Source: Streblospio benedicti (taxonomy: Eukaryota; Annelida; Polychaeta; Spionida; Spionidae). From it: 64,000 nucleotides of DNA. How positions within the stretch are numbered: the first letter of the stretch is position 1; every line of letters begins with the position of its first letter. A model generated the notes under the pieces. It was not told the origin of the DNA. It worked only from the letters and a program-made list of their open reading frames with translations, and did not search any database. Shown here piece by piece: positions 11,681-22,925 of this stretch. Location of the stretch: the NCBI GenBank assembly GCA_019095985.1, contig CM032663.1, positions 34,837,086-34,901,085 on the forward strand, in the 5' to 3' direction. The position numbers and the translations under genes are program-made.

Positions 11681-11960
11681 GTGTATCATATTGCATGCCA
11701 AGAATGCGACGCCTCATATATTTGAAAGACTGAACAGTGCTCGGTTTCTGGAACACCGTAAACAGAGCTGCACATCTTCTACTAAGTTGTCTCAAATGTG
11801 TCCAGGTCATTCCGTTGAAATAAAGCATATGAAGATCCTGAATGTTGAACCAAAGTGTTTTGAGCGATGTGTGAAAGAGGCCATTCACATACTCATCCGT
11901 CAGCCCTTGTTAAACAGAGATGGAATAGCCTACCGAGCGAGTGACAATGCCGAACCCCAA
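11681..11960 (+). mobile_element. Relic of a Penelope-like element GIY-YIG endonuclease
   Basis: The plus strand encodes VYHIACQECDASYI followed, after a break, by FLEHRKQS and then IKHMKILNVEPKCFERCVKE and NRDG. This order (VY-I-C-C--YIGE, H-K, KIL-P--FER-VKEAI, LNRDG) is characteristic of the GIY-YIG endonuclease at the C-terminus of Penelope-like retroelements. The intact-looking region at 22255-22500 shares KIL, FER and EAIHI. No reverse transcriptase is attached, so this is a 3' end fragment. It is broken and looks older than the element at 20.5-22.9 kb. Confidence 0.7.
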
Positions 11961-11996
11961 GAGGGAAAGTCACCAGCTGGAAGACCATACAAATGA

Positions 11997-12606
11997 AAGC
12001 ATACTCAATGAGGTGTTAGAGGGAAGCCTAGTACATTTTCATCAATTAGGGAAAAAATTCTCATAATCATGATTTTTACTTCATTCAATTACAAAAAATA
12101 GCCCCACCAAATAAACATTTTTTTTTCAAAAATTATTTTTTTAAAAATATTTTTTAAACACAAAATGTTCAGAAATATAGGCATATCTTTAGGTACATAA
12201 ATAAAAACAGTCAGTCACATGTCACTTCTGTAAATCCTGTGGTTCTATCTTAGATTATTTATCAACGTCGCTCCAGCCTTCTTTTTTCATTTTGTGGCCT
12301 TGTATTCAAGCAATTGATGAAAAATTTCTAACATCCATATTTGAGAATATGTTTTCTTCTGTCATGAACAATATTACAACAGGTACAAGATTTTACCAAG
12401 TTTATGCCATAATCCAATGTTGTCAATCCATTTTTAAAGTGTTGACTCAACAAAGATGCTTATTCCATTGATTGGATTATAACTGTATCTACCACTTCTT
12501 TTCATAGAGTGTTAATTCAACAGAAAACTATTTATGCAATTTCTTGAAATCTACAAATATCATGAAATTAATACGCAGTAATACTGTTGAAATTAGGTCT
12601 GATGTA
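11997..12606. other. AT-rich spacer
   Basis: A/T homopolymer runs lie near 12118-12160. No open frame, repeat boundary or RNA gene is recognised. Confidence 0.4.
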
Positions 12607-12782
12607 CAGTGAAACCTGTCTATGTAGGCACCTCTATATTTAGGAGACCCATATTGTATGGACACATTTCTCTTCTCCAATTACTTCAGTGTCATATTGA
12701 GAACCTCTCTGTTCAGGACATCTGGCTTACATGGACGATTTTCATTTTTTGCAAAGGTCTCCACAAAGGATAGGTTCTACTG
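12607..12782. mobile_element. pogo-like MITE, 176 bases, TA flanks
   Basis: The element begins CAGTGAAACCTG and ends with the inverse form CAGGTTCTACTG with small changes (GATAGGTTCTACTG). TA lies immediately outside on both sides (12605-12606 and 12783-12784), as expected for Tc1/mariner or pogo target duplications. The inner text refers to AGGAGACC and GAGAACC blocks seen in sister copies at 24899, 36366 and 62150. No protein is encoded. Confidence 0.65.
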
Positions 12783-12784
12783 TA

Positions 12785-14635
12785 TTTCCTTATACTACTT
12801 AATGGCTTTCATAATCCCTTTCAATAGGGTATGGCTGTATTCCAAGAGTGCAGTGAGGCATTAATAAAGTCTAATGGAGCTACCAACATTTCACAGTATC
12901 ACATATTGTTTTTTCTGATGATCTGTTTGGGTTTTATAATTATCATGCTCAATTTTTTTATTGCTCTTTACATACTAAACAAAGTTAAAAGATATGTGCT
13001 TGTTCCTTGAATCAACTTTTCATGATGGATATAATTTTGTTATATTCTTTGATCAATGTGATGTGATGTTTTCTGGAGCCAAAAGTAGTCCATGTCTCCT
13101 TCATGAATATTCACACACATAATGAACTACTAATGAGCTGTGGAAAGGCCATTTTGTAATATCTGTCATAAAATCTGGAATCATATTTGAAATTACTTAT
13201 TTTTGCATTGTAAATATATATTTAAAAATTGTAAGGCTGGGGGTGATTTAAAGAAATATGTCCTCCATACAAGTGATGTGTTTCTATCTAATGACACACC
13301 ATCAGTGGTTCAGTATATATACCTAAAGATGTGGTCATTATTTCACAAAAAATGCCTTTTAAAGACATCGTTTTTTGTTCCATTTAAATTTGTTTGAGCT
13401 TATTAAAAATAGCTCATCTACTAATGCAGCCAGTGACATTTGAATCATGGGTTAATTTAAGTGCATTTTATGTGCATTTTTTTAAAAATGCATTTTATGA
13501 AGGAAAAACAACTCTTGTTTAAAAGTGACTATATATAGCAAAAGGTTGAGTAAAACAGGCTTGTGCTAATGGCCACAGAATGCATTTAGTAGTTCTCACT
13601 TATCATGTTATGCATTTAAAAATCATAGACTGTTGTAATTAGCGTGTTTGAGTAATAATGCTTCTGTTTGTAGAGACCATGCTATACTAATGGTTTTCTG
13701 TTCAAATATAAGGTATTTATAGTAATGTAGGCCAATCGTCGTTTTATAGATAATTGAAATTTTATTGAGCTCTCGAATGGCCATCTAGGTTATGTGATTT
13801 TGAAGTATTACATAACAAAATGTTGTCATATTCTTAAACCACCAATTCTTGAATATATAAACCAGATTGGTTTTTAACATATAGATTTGTATAAGTATTA
13901 CCAAATACATTGACTAAAATGATCATTTTCATTTTCTCACTAAAATTGAAATGTCACATGATAATCTGTATCTTCAAAGTGGCGGATGTTAATAAAAGAG
14001 ATTACACCATTCCCGAGAAACAAATATTAGTTTATCTGTAATAAATATAAGTGTTCATTTCCTTCTACATATTATTGCAGGAACATCGACCAATGAAAAA
14101 TCAACGTAATCTCCTATATGGTGTCCTAGACGACAATATAGTCGAGACAAATCATGGAGGATAAAAGGATTAAGTGTCAGATACGATTGGATTATTGGAA
14201 GATGCACTCTGCATTGCTGATAAGCACGTAATTGAAATTGTTTAGCAGATATATGTAACCTCAAAGAATGTCTATTATTTCTGTTTCTTTTAATACGAAG
14301 AACACGAATACTGATTTGAAAAAAGAAGAAGATCTTACTGTATAGTTTGGTTGCGGTTGTATTTACATGTACATGTAGGTTGTGCTTACATCCTAATCTA
14401 TTACAAAAACAGTACGAGTGAATATGGATGGAGGTGTTTCATATTGAATCATTATGGCCATCATTGAGTAAGATTCGCTAAATGAAAACAATAAAACAGT
14501 ACAGAATCTCAAAAGCTGCTATTGTCTTACACCATAAGAATGTCCACAGATAAAAAAAACCCACAGAACTGACGGAGTATTTATCGATAGACATGTATGT
14601 AAGATATAAATACAGATGCAAAATCGCCTAATTAA
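12785..14635. other. AT-rich spacer 5' of the receptor exon
   Basis: Long AT-rich DNA with no open frame of coding character. It holds the unknown promoter and any 5' untranslated exon of the receptor gene that starts at 14636. Confidence 0.4.
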
Positions 14636-14821
14636 ATGGCAACCAACGGGATGGACCTCAGACGGGAGCATCATCTCAATGATAATGTGACGTACAACGA
14701 GTCAGGACCTGGCTGTGTGTGGATGACGCAGACTACCTCTGTGCTCAGCTCACTCATCCTGGGGCTGGAGATGTTTCTCGGACTGCCGGGCAACCTGCTC
14801 ATCATCTACTTGCTCTACAAG
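14636..14821 (+). CDS. Class A GPCR, first coding exon (N-terminus and TM1)
   Basis: This exon encodes 62 residues starting at ATG 14636. The short N-terminus has two N-glycosylation sites (NVT, NES). Then comes TM1 with the class A signature GN (G1.49-N1.50) in LGLPGNLLIIYLLYK. The exon ends in phase 0 at a strong donor, AAG followed by GTGAGT at 14822. It joins in frame to the exon at 18107-18247, which begins VKSLRTPIN (first intracellular loop and TM2). The ligand cannot be told. I found no exons for TM3 to TM7; they may be in the gap at 18759-18858, outside the window, or lost. A Penelope-like element lies 3' of the gap. Confidence 0.8.
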
Positions 14822-14856
14822 GTGAGTAAGGGATGATACCTTGATGTATAGTCGTA

Positions 14857-14957
14857 TGTCACCAGTGGATTAAGCCAGTTCGTGAACACATCCAAAACCG
14901 CGATCATTTTCACATTTTGAGACCGAATGCTTGTCCGTACGAAAGGCCATTTGGAGG
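14857..14957. repeat. Short direct repeat, copy 1
   Basis: The block from ACCAGTGGATTAAGCCAG through CATCCAAAAC and AAAGGCCATTTG recurs at 15210-15301 with a few changes and a small insertion. The two lie about 353 bases apart in the same orientation in the first intron of the receptor gene. Confidence 0.7.
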
Positions 14958-15119
14958 TAAGGGGGCGTAATGTGGTGCAATGATTATAATGCAATGATTA
15001 TATATATTTACATTATATCTACATTAATTATAGACCTTAGAATTAGAATAATTGTAATCAATAAAATAATAAACTTTTAATAAAGTGTTTTTTGAAAATG
15101 CATTTTTAAATAAATCAAC

Positions 15120-15525
15120 AACAAGCTGAATTGTAACAACAGGGCAACAACAACAACAACAAAATGGGGCAACAACAACAACCGAGCCCAAACCCAACAA
15201 TCAAACCAACGTACCAGTGGATCAAGCCAGTTCGTGAACACATCCAAAACAGGATCATATGAACAGCACACCAAATGCTGAAAACGAAAGGCCATTTGCA
15301 TAAGATCGCAATCTGGAGTGATGCTATGAACGCCTCCTCTCCCAATGTTCTTACCCCTCACACCAAAAACAAAAAGCAAAAACAGCGACAACGAAACAAC
15401 AACAAAACTTACACACAAAACAAACAAACAAACAAACGACCAACCAAACAACAACAACAAACAAAAAATACAAAAAAAATAACATACGAAGACAGAACAA
15501 AAATCGCAACAAAACAAAACAAATA
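15120..15525. repeat. CAA/AAAC low-complexity tract
   Basis: Runs of CAA (about 15145-15185 and 15440-15460) and AAAC/CAAA units (15360-15525) make a purine-biased A/C-rich strand. Open frames in it on both strands are composition artefacts. Confidence 0.8.
15210..15301. repeat. Short direct repeat, copy 2
   Basis: This is the partner of 14857-14957. It lies inside a low-complexity tract. The conserved cores are CAAGCCAGTTCGTGAACACA and AAAGGCCATTTG. Confidence 0.7.
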
Positions 15526-15529
15526 GCAA

Positions 15530-18106
15530 ATGTCATTTGCAATTTTGTAATTTTCAAGTTTGCGATATTTTGGAGATACAAAATCCATGCATGCCAGTGT
15601 TTAGACCTCTTTTGAAAACCTAGTTCACGGTAGTTGATATTTTGCAGAATGCATACATGTACATGTATTCCGTGGTAATTATCTCATACTTCAGTTATGG
15701 AAAAATAGTGGAAACATTTGCACAAATGGGGATTAAGAAATTTGTAATTTGTGTCCTTATGATAGATATAGTCATTATGGAGTAACAATCATGTAATTGT
15801 TAGGTCTCTGACACTCATTTTTTTTTTACCTTTCTCAACTCCCTGGGGAGCAAATAACACTGGCTGCATACAAAATTTTCTGCTGTAGCAGCGCGTGCAT
15901 AATCTGCCTACATATATGGACACTTTTCACTTCAGCCGAAGACAGAAATTCATTGACACACACACACGAACATAAAACTACATATGTGTACGACCACAAA
16001 TTATACTATATATCAATGATCACTAATGATCAAATGATGTTCCCAGTCTTCATATTAGGTTACAACGTGATACGATTCCACTTAATATGTTGTTCCTGTC
16101 GGAACCTCTTTACGATAATGACGATAGTTTTTTTTTGTTCGTGTCTTGTGTACTCGACTAAGGTGTGAGCTAAATACAAAATGTGTTGTCAATCCGTCCA
16201 TTATTTTAACTGGTATTACCCTCATCATCGGCAATAAAAGCTACACGTGCGTGCACCCCCCCCCCCTAGATATTATGACATATAGCAGTGGCAGATGAAG
16301 GATTTTTCAGTACCGGGATATTGCACGTCAAATATCATACAAATTAGTTACATGTATGTCATAACTAGAGCAACCAAAGAACCAACAAGTTCATAAGATG
16401 GTGTTTAAAAATATCCTCGATATTGTATTTGATCATATACGACCTATACAACATATTACATCTTACAATGTGTTACAAATTACAATAAGATACCTCTTGC
16501 GATCACTAGTATTTATTGATTATACACATCTAAATTGTGCACGTACATGTACAGGTAACATTTTATCTGCTCTTTAGCATGTGCATCGAAAGACAACCAA
16601 GCTAACAATGTTGTCTTAATATCTTGAACATCGCATGTCTTGTCAGCCCCACGTAGTGATTTGATCATCGCATTCATTAAATCAGTTAATTTGATATGCC
16701 CTGCACTTACCTAACCTATTGGCAGCACCAATGATCGCATGTATGTAATTTTACGGTTTCCATAATTTCGTCTTTTTAAAAAGATTATATATATATGAAT
16801 TGTGTTTCACATAAGAAAGCAAACATTCTACAGATTATTGATTGACCTCTAATGATGATGTATTTCTTACCTTTGTATCAAAAAGCATAATACAAATTGA
16901 GGCATTTGTCTGACCTGGCGTGTCGAGTGAGGAAACGTTAATGTATACCGGAATTTTATTGTGCGTTTAAGTGGCAGATCCATATTTTCATAAGGGGGGG
17001 ATTGTGCCCCCTGCGTCCTTTACATGCCAGTGCAGCTTACTTAATCAGCTGCTACACAAGCACGTAAGAGATTATCATCACGAACTTGCCTAGTAATGTC
17101 TATGGTACAGTGGTATTGAACGCCCTTTGCATTGGCACATCATCCGATTAGAGACAGTTGATAGTATTAACATATATCAGGCCAATGTGCAAGTATGGAC
17201 GATGTCTGCACTTATTCAGTACATGTGTTGATGTCTGCACAGGGTGACCTACAAAGTCGGCATCGGCGCATATTTGTTTATCTATTACAATCCGCATGTA
17301 CATCCTATATGTCCATCCTCATGAGAATGCTTTTATTAGATACAATTCATCTATAATGTATCAGGCCATTAACTGCAGTGTCAGTTTCTTTTTATCATTA
17401 CAAAACATTATCACATTACGTCACTACATGCTGGGAAGCATCTACAGGATGCCATGCCAATGTCTCACGCCGAGTCTTGTATTTCTCTTCAATTTAATCA
17501 TGCACATAACATGTTTATGAATGTTTTCCTTTCTATGATTTTCAGTGTTTTGTTTACCATACTATGTCACCATATATGTTTGTTGTCATGCCGGCACAGA
17601 ATGGTGTCAGACTCTGTTTTAGTCATGACAACTAACATTTGAAGAACGTAATAACATGCAATCGTGTGTTTTGTGCATGGTTAAATGTTGAGCTACCAAA
17701 CACAGCTTCTCCACATTGAAAGAAACAAGAAAAAACAAGATTTTTCATCATGTTACCCAGGTTGCGATCAAACCACTGAAGCCAGTAGCAACATTAAAAT
17801 AGTCATAATCGTCATATTCATTTTCCACTGAAATTGAGAAACTGTGTTGAATAAGGAGGTTGTTTTCTATTGATAGGGGATCTATCCAAGCATTATATAG
17901 ACTGCAACATTGTGTCTGGACATCTAATTTAGACCATAACATTGAGTCAGTCAAAACATTGCATTAATTCTTTCTAAACATATCGCTAATCCATATAAAA
18001 TCAATTGAAATCTTTTATTCTAAATCCCATGTGAAGTGAATGAGAACTAAAATTTCTTTTCATATTATGCATAAAGTTGTCCAAATAAAAAAAAGAAATA
18101 TTGCAG
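15530..18106. other. Intron 1 of the receptor gene, remainder
   Basis: AT-rich intron with a C-run at 16257-16266 and, at 16974-17025, a truncated copy of the GGCAGATCCA element family with a G-run. No other gene is recognised. Confidence 0.5.
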
Positions 18107-18247
18107 GTGAAGTCTTTACGCACGCCGATCAACGCGATGATTGGGAGCCTGAGCGTCTGCGGCCTCATTGTGTCCTTACTCAACTCACCACTGTTGCTAC
18201 TCATCTCCTTCCTCCCGCATATCTCCAACATCCACCACTATATCATG
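18107..18247 (+). CDS. Class A GPCR, second coding exon (ICL1 and TM2)
   Basis: This 141-base exon (47 codons, phase 0 both ends) lies between acceptor TTGCAG and donor GTAACT. It encodes the first intracellular loop (KSLRTPIN) and TM2 (MIGSLSVCGLIVSLLNSPL and following). Aligning N2.40 of TPIN with rhodopsin numbering puts Gly at 2.50, where nearly all class A receptors have Asp. This is unusual and would remove the conserved sodium site. The exon pairs with 14636-14821 across a 3.3 kb intron. A partial look-alike of its last 30 bases plus donor lies at about 18308-18340. Confidence 0.78.
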
Positions 18248-18249
18248 GT

Positions 18250-18758
18250 AACTAGAATAGCATCCCACATTTAAAAAATCATCACTCTGTGCTCCCCACA
18301 GTAGCAACATCCACCAATGTGTGCATGGTAGTTACGATTACTACAATTCATCAACGGGTTCTAATATCAATGAATAATGTTATCTAACTTATATTTGAAC
18401 ACACTCTATAAATATAGGAAGTTAATAGTGAAGAAAACAATTTTTATTGCATGTTGACAGTCATTCTGCACTTGTATACCTCTTAGAGTATATCTATGTT
18501 AGTTAAGAATTCTGTAAAATTTCCACATCTCCATGCAGATAAGGATCCGTTCGAGCAGGCATGATACAAAGCCTATAGTTATCAGGCGTCTTAATTTGAG
18601 GATGATAAGCACTGAAATTACACGTCTATATGCGATAATAGGTTCAGCCATATTCTGATAAACTACCTCACCCAACAATGCATATTGCTTCCCGTTTAAG
18701 GTACAACGCTTCATCCACTCCACGTGTTGCACAGTGCAGATGATCACCTTTATTCTCA
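18250..18758. other. DNA between receptor exon 2 and the gap
   Basis: An open minus-strand frame runs from the gap edge down to 18499 (about 85 codons before the N run, with WMKRCTLNGKQYALLGEV). It matches nothing I recognise and is cut by the gap, so I do not call it a gene. No TM3 exon of the receptor is visible. Confidence 0.4.
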
Positions 18759-18858
18759 NNNNNNNNNNNNNNNNNNNNNNNNNNNNNNNNNNNNNNNNNN
18801 NNNNNNNNNNNNNNNNNNNNNNNNNNNNNNNNNNNNNNNNNNNNNNNNNNNNNNNNNN
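18759..18858. other. Assembly gap (100 N)
   Basis: Exactly 100 N in a row, the usual placeholder for a gap of unknown size. Confidence 0.98.
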
Positions 18859-20540
18859 ATGTGGCTGACTAGTAAAGTCGACATTAGAACTGGTACTCAA
18901 GACAGATGACTCTCATAATGCAAACTTACACAGCATCGTGTTGTGAAATGGCCCCGGAGAAATACAGTTATATTATATATAACAAGGAACACAATTATAC
19001 AATTTTGTCCAATAAATGAATTAATAAAAAATCTTCGTGAAACAATATAAGGGAGGTCAGTGTTATCTTTATAATAAACTAGCATGCAAAGCATTTCTCT
19101 TAACCATGTTTCTTTCAAATATGCCAGACATGGTACTGGACAGTAAAGAGGTGCATTATGTTTACACCCACTCTGAAGGCTATAATCAACTGGGATCACC
19201 AGTTGTGAACCGTGTGTGTTACCTATTTTAGCAGATAATATCTACTCCCTGTTTTATTTTGTTTTGTGAAAACATATAATATTATACTTAAAATCATGTT
19301 TCGTATTTTACTATGGTTTGATAGATTTTTAGGGTCTAAAATAATATATATTCAATATTTTTTTTTTAAATGGAAGGCAACCTACATCAAATTTATACTT
19401 TTAAAAAAAATTTGATAAGATCTTTCCATATGATACAAAAATATTGAATATTGCTTTCAAAACATTTTGGGGCAGTATTTTTAATGGTAATAGTAAAATC
19501 TTGTATTTAACTCTATGTAAATCGTGTGTTAACACATGCCACACATGCCTCGCGTTTTGAATCTTAAATCTCAAACGAGCAAGGCGACATGAGTGACATT
19601 TTTTTTGATTGACATCTACACACTTTAAACTAACTTTACAATGGTAATCATTAAATATTAAAAGAAAAACTGTCCCGTCCCACCTTACTTTAAGTGTCAC
19701 TTTGCACGGGCAATTGCATCATCTTATGTGCCCATATTAATCCAATGTTTAATTTTACGTGAATGTCCTCTAATGTATATCCGCATGACATTTTCAATAT
19801 AGCATATGGCGGCCATATTGAATTTTAGCGTTATTGAATTTTTGACAAAAAATGATTGTAACATATTCATAACAGTTGGTTATGGCTATGTAGGTAAAGT
19901 TTGGGCAAGAGAAGAGCCAAATATCCAGATCTGTTAAAATTCACGATTTTTGACGTAATTTCAAAATGGCCACCGTAGGCCCTACAATCCCCTTGGGACA
20001 CTTTGCCGTGCAGAAAATTTATGGACTCAAAAAGTAGACATCCTAAGGATTCCGTAAAGGTATGTCACAAAATGTAGTCATGACGTTGCATCGGACCCCT
20101 TGCCTCCTGTCCAACTATATGTATGTATGATAAATAAAGTTTTGAATTATGTTTCAATGGCTTTCCCGTGCCATGTGTATTGTGTAACCGTGTTACCACT
20201 GATGTCAGCTGTACAAGTTGTAGATATTTGAGTAATTTATCTCGTAATTTATCATATTTTTATATGAGAGTGTCAATTAATCTTATATATTTTAAGAATT
20301 GATTGCTTGTGATCGATTGCTTGTGATCTTTAATGGCAATTATGTAAGCTTGATAGGGAAGGTTTGAATGTGGGGTGGTTGCTTTTCCACTAAAAAAAAC
20401 GTTTTGAATGATGTTTCACTGGTTATGCCATGGGAGAGCACAATGACCCTGGAGACAAGTGATGTTATTAAATTTCCCCCAACATGAAGTCTAGTCATAC
20501 TGATGTTTTATCTTGGTGGTTCTTAAATATTTTTACTTGG
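18859..20540. other. Repeat-rich spacer
   Basis: AT-rich DNA. The part at about 19780-20150 has blocks such as TGGCGGCCATATTGAATTTT and CAAAATGGCCACC that look like an old dispersed repeat, ending near an ATAAATAAAG tract at 20130. No gene is supported. Confidence 0.4.
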
Positions 20541-21033
20541 TGATCAGGCTCACTGTCCATACAAGGTTCCTGTTGGTCACTTGATGAGAGCCGATGTGCG
20601 CACCAATCTCCAGAAATTTCTGGGTTCGAGATTGGATCAGCCTAGGCCAAGTGGTTTTAAATCAGTAAGTCTTGATAAAATATGTTAGCAATTTGAATAA
20701 AGCATACGTTTAGTGCAAAATTATTGTGCTTCACCAAAAGAAAACGTCGAATACATGTAGTTATATATCTTTCTAGATCTACATCATTTTACGCATTCAC
20801 AGGAACCCAAAATATGCTTAAGAATAAATTGTTGCGCTTATTTAATTATATCTCATATGAATATCCTGGGGACGGGAGGGTTTGAAACTAGCTATAGCGC
20901 TCCACTCTGTATTTTTTAAAACTCTGGAGTCTCTATTAGCTTCTATTCACCACACCTGTGTGAATATATAGATATAGGAAAAAGCCTAAAAAAACACATC
21001 CACATATATACTGAATGCTCATTTGAGTATTAC

Positions 21034-21116
21034 TACTTGCTTTTGTGCTAAAAATCAGCCAAACCTGGATAGCTTTCACCAATTCCATTGGCTTCATCAG
21101 TTAATGACTTGCCGCC
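21034..21116 (-). repeat. Left inner arm (inverted copy)
   Basis: This is the inverse complement of 22592-22676 with a two-base deletion next to CTGATGA. It abuts the reverse transcriptase core directly. Confidence 0.8.
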
Positions 21117-22591
21117 GTTTCTACGGTCTTCCGAAAATCCATAAACAAGATATGCCTCTCCGCCCCATCGTCAGCAGTATAGATAGTATCACGTACAAAT
21201 GTTCAAAATATCTTGCATCAATAATTTCACCGATAATAGGAAAAACTGAACGCCACATTAAAAATGCGAAACAATTCGGAGAACTGATAGCCAATTGTAG
21301 AGTGGAAAAAGACCAAGAGCTACGATCCTACGACGTCACAGCGCTCTTTACTAGTGCACCTGTGGACAAGGCAGTTGCATGTATTAGAAGAAAACTGGAA
21401 GCAGACAACGAGCTTTACACGAGAACCACTCTGACCCCCACTGAGATCGCAGAACTACTGGAGATAGTGCTCAGCTGTACGTATTTTACATACAATGGAA
21501 AATACTACCAACAAATCCATGGCGCGGCCATGGGTTCGCCTGTCTCAATGATAGTATGTGATGATGGAGGACATCGAAGAGAAAGCAATCTTGACGGCAC
21601 CGCATCCTCCCTACTGGTGGTACAGATATGTGGACGACACTCATACAAAGTTGTATTCAATACATGCACAAGAATTCACTGACCACCTGAATTCTTTGGA
21701 CCCAGATATCAAGTTCACAACGGAAGGAGAAGAGAATGGGGAGTTAGCGTTCTTGGACACGTCCACTGTGAAGAAAGAAGATGGAAGTCTCAAAGTAAAG
21801 ATCTATAGAAAGCCTACTCACACTGACCAATACCTCCAGTTTGATTCCAATCACCCCTTGGAACATAAGCTCAGCGTGGTCCGCACCCTTCATCACAGAG
21901 CCAGCACAGTGATAACCGAAGATGCTGACAAAGAAAAGGAGCGCAAACATGTGAACGAGGCCCTGAAAAGTGTGGGTATCCAGAATGGGCAATTAAAAGA
22001 GGAGCTTCCACCACACAGAAAGATAAGACCAATAAGAAGAGCGAGAATACTGAAGATACCAAGAAAACCATGGTGGGTGTTCCATACATCAAAGATCTAT
22101 CCGAGGCAATACGGAGAATTATGAAGGACTACGGCTGTACGGTTTATTTCAAACCAAGAAACACTATACGCCAACTACTCTGTTCTCCTAAGGACCCGGC
22201 CAAGAAAGAAGAGATTTGTGGTGTGGTCTATCAGATCAACTGTGGAGGAACCAGGACCCAGAAATGCACTAGCACCTATGTGGGAGAAACTTCAAAGACA
22301 TTGAAAACGAGGTTTGACCAACATAGGCGCCCCAGCAGCACTTCATCACATGTATCTTTGCACCTCCATCAACCGGACAGAGAAAGCCACACCATCACGA
22401 TGGACAACATCAAGATATTGGACCGTGATCCGTGCACATTCGAGAGGAAGATTAGAGAGGCCATTCATATCAGACGCCTCAAACCGGAACTCAACAAGAA
22501 TGTGGGGGCCGCGGAACTGCCGGCAATCTACAGCAACATCCTGCCAGCCGCCGACGACGTCACACCACTATCACGTGATGATTAACCTTTT

Positions 22592-22676
22592 GGCGGCAAG
22601 TCATTAGGACTGATGAAGCCAATGGAATTGGTGAAAGCTATCCAGGTTTGGCTGATTTTTAGCACAAAAGCAAGTA
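22592..22676 (+). repeat. Right inner arm with hammerhead-like core
   Basis: This arm holds CTGATGA (22610-22616), a hairpin CCAAT-GGA-ATTGG (22619-22631) and GAAA (22633-22636), the order of conserved blocks in a hammerhead ribozyme (core, stem II, GAAA). The opposite arm at 21034-21116 preserves the same blocks on the minus strand. I could not find a convincing cleavage triplet with paired stems I and III, so function is not established. Hammerhead motifs are known from Penelope-like element repeats. Confidence 0.45.
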
Positions 22677-22925
22677 ATACATCCACATATGTTATTTGTT
22701 ATGGTGTCAGCCATCTTTATACGGTAATTTCACGCGTGTCCGCAGGTGGGTGTGAGGGTGGGGATGCTCATAATTACCAGATTTGGTTCAGTGATGGAGA
22801 CTGTGATGAACAATCTCGTACCCAGAGATTTCTGGAGATTGGTGCGAGCACCGGCTCTCATCAAATTAGTGACAACAGGAACAAAGCTCTGTATGGAGAT
22901 TGTGTGATGAAATCACACTGATCAA

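Larger units (their letters stand above)
20542..22925 (+). mobile_element. Penelope-like retroelement with nested inverted arms
   Basis: The core (about 21115-22585) encodes a Penelope-type reverse transcriptase with FYGLPKIHK, LFTSAPVDKAV, GAAMGSP and the catalytic YVDD, followed by a GIY-YIG endonuclease with TYVGETSKTLKTRFDQH. The usual N-terminal third before GLPKIHK is absent, so the element is 5' truncated; the coding frame is broken about twice. Inner arms 21034-21116 and 22592-22676 are inverted copies about 84 bases long that differ by a two-base indel and a few changes. Outer arms about 20542-20640 and 22811-22925 are also inverted and more diverged. Penelope-like elements are known to carry terminal repeats (pLTRs) in direct or inverted arrangement. 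The endonuclease shares FER and EAIHI with the relic at 11681-11960. Near-perfect inner arms suggest a fairly recent insertion. Confidence 0.85.

Noticed and set aside
15077-15581. Several overlapping open frames on both strands
   Set aside because: They lie in a CAA/AAAC low-complexity tract; the Cys/Phe/Leu/Val-rich products are composition artefacts.
20542-22925. Reading the nested inverted arms as a DNA transposon
   Set aside because: The core is a Penelope-type reverse transcriptase with a GIY-YIG endonuclease, and inverted terminal repeats are known in that group.
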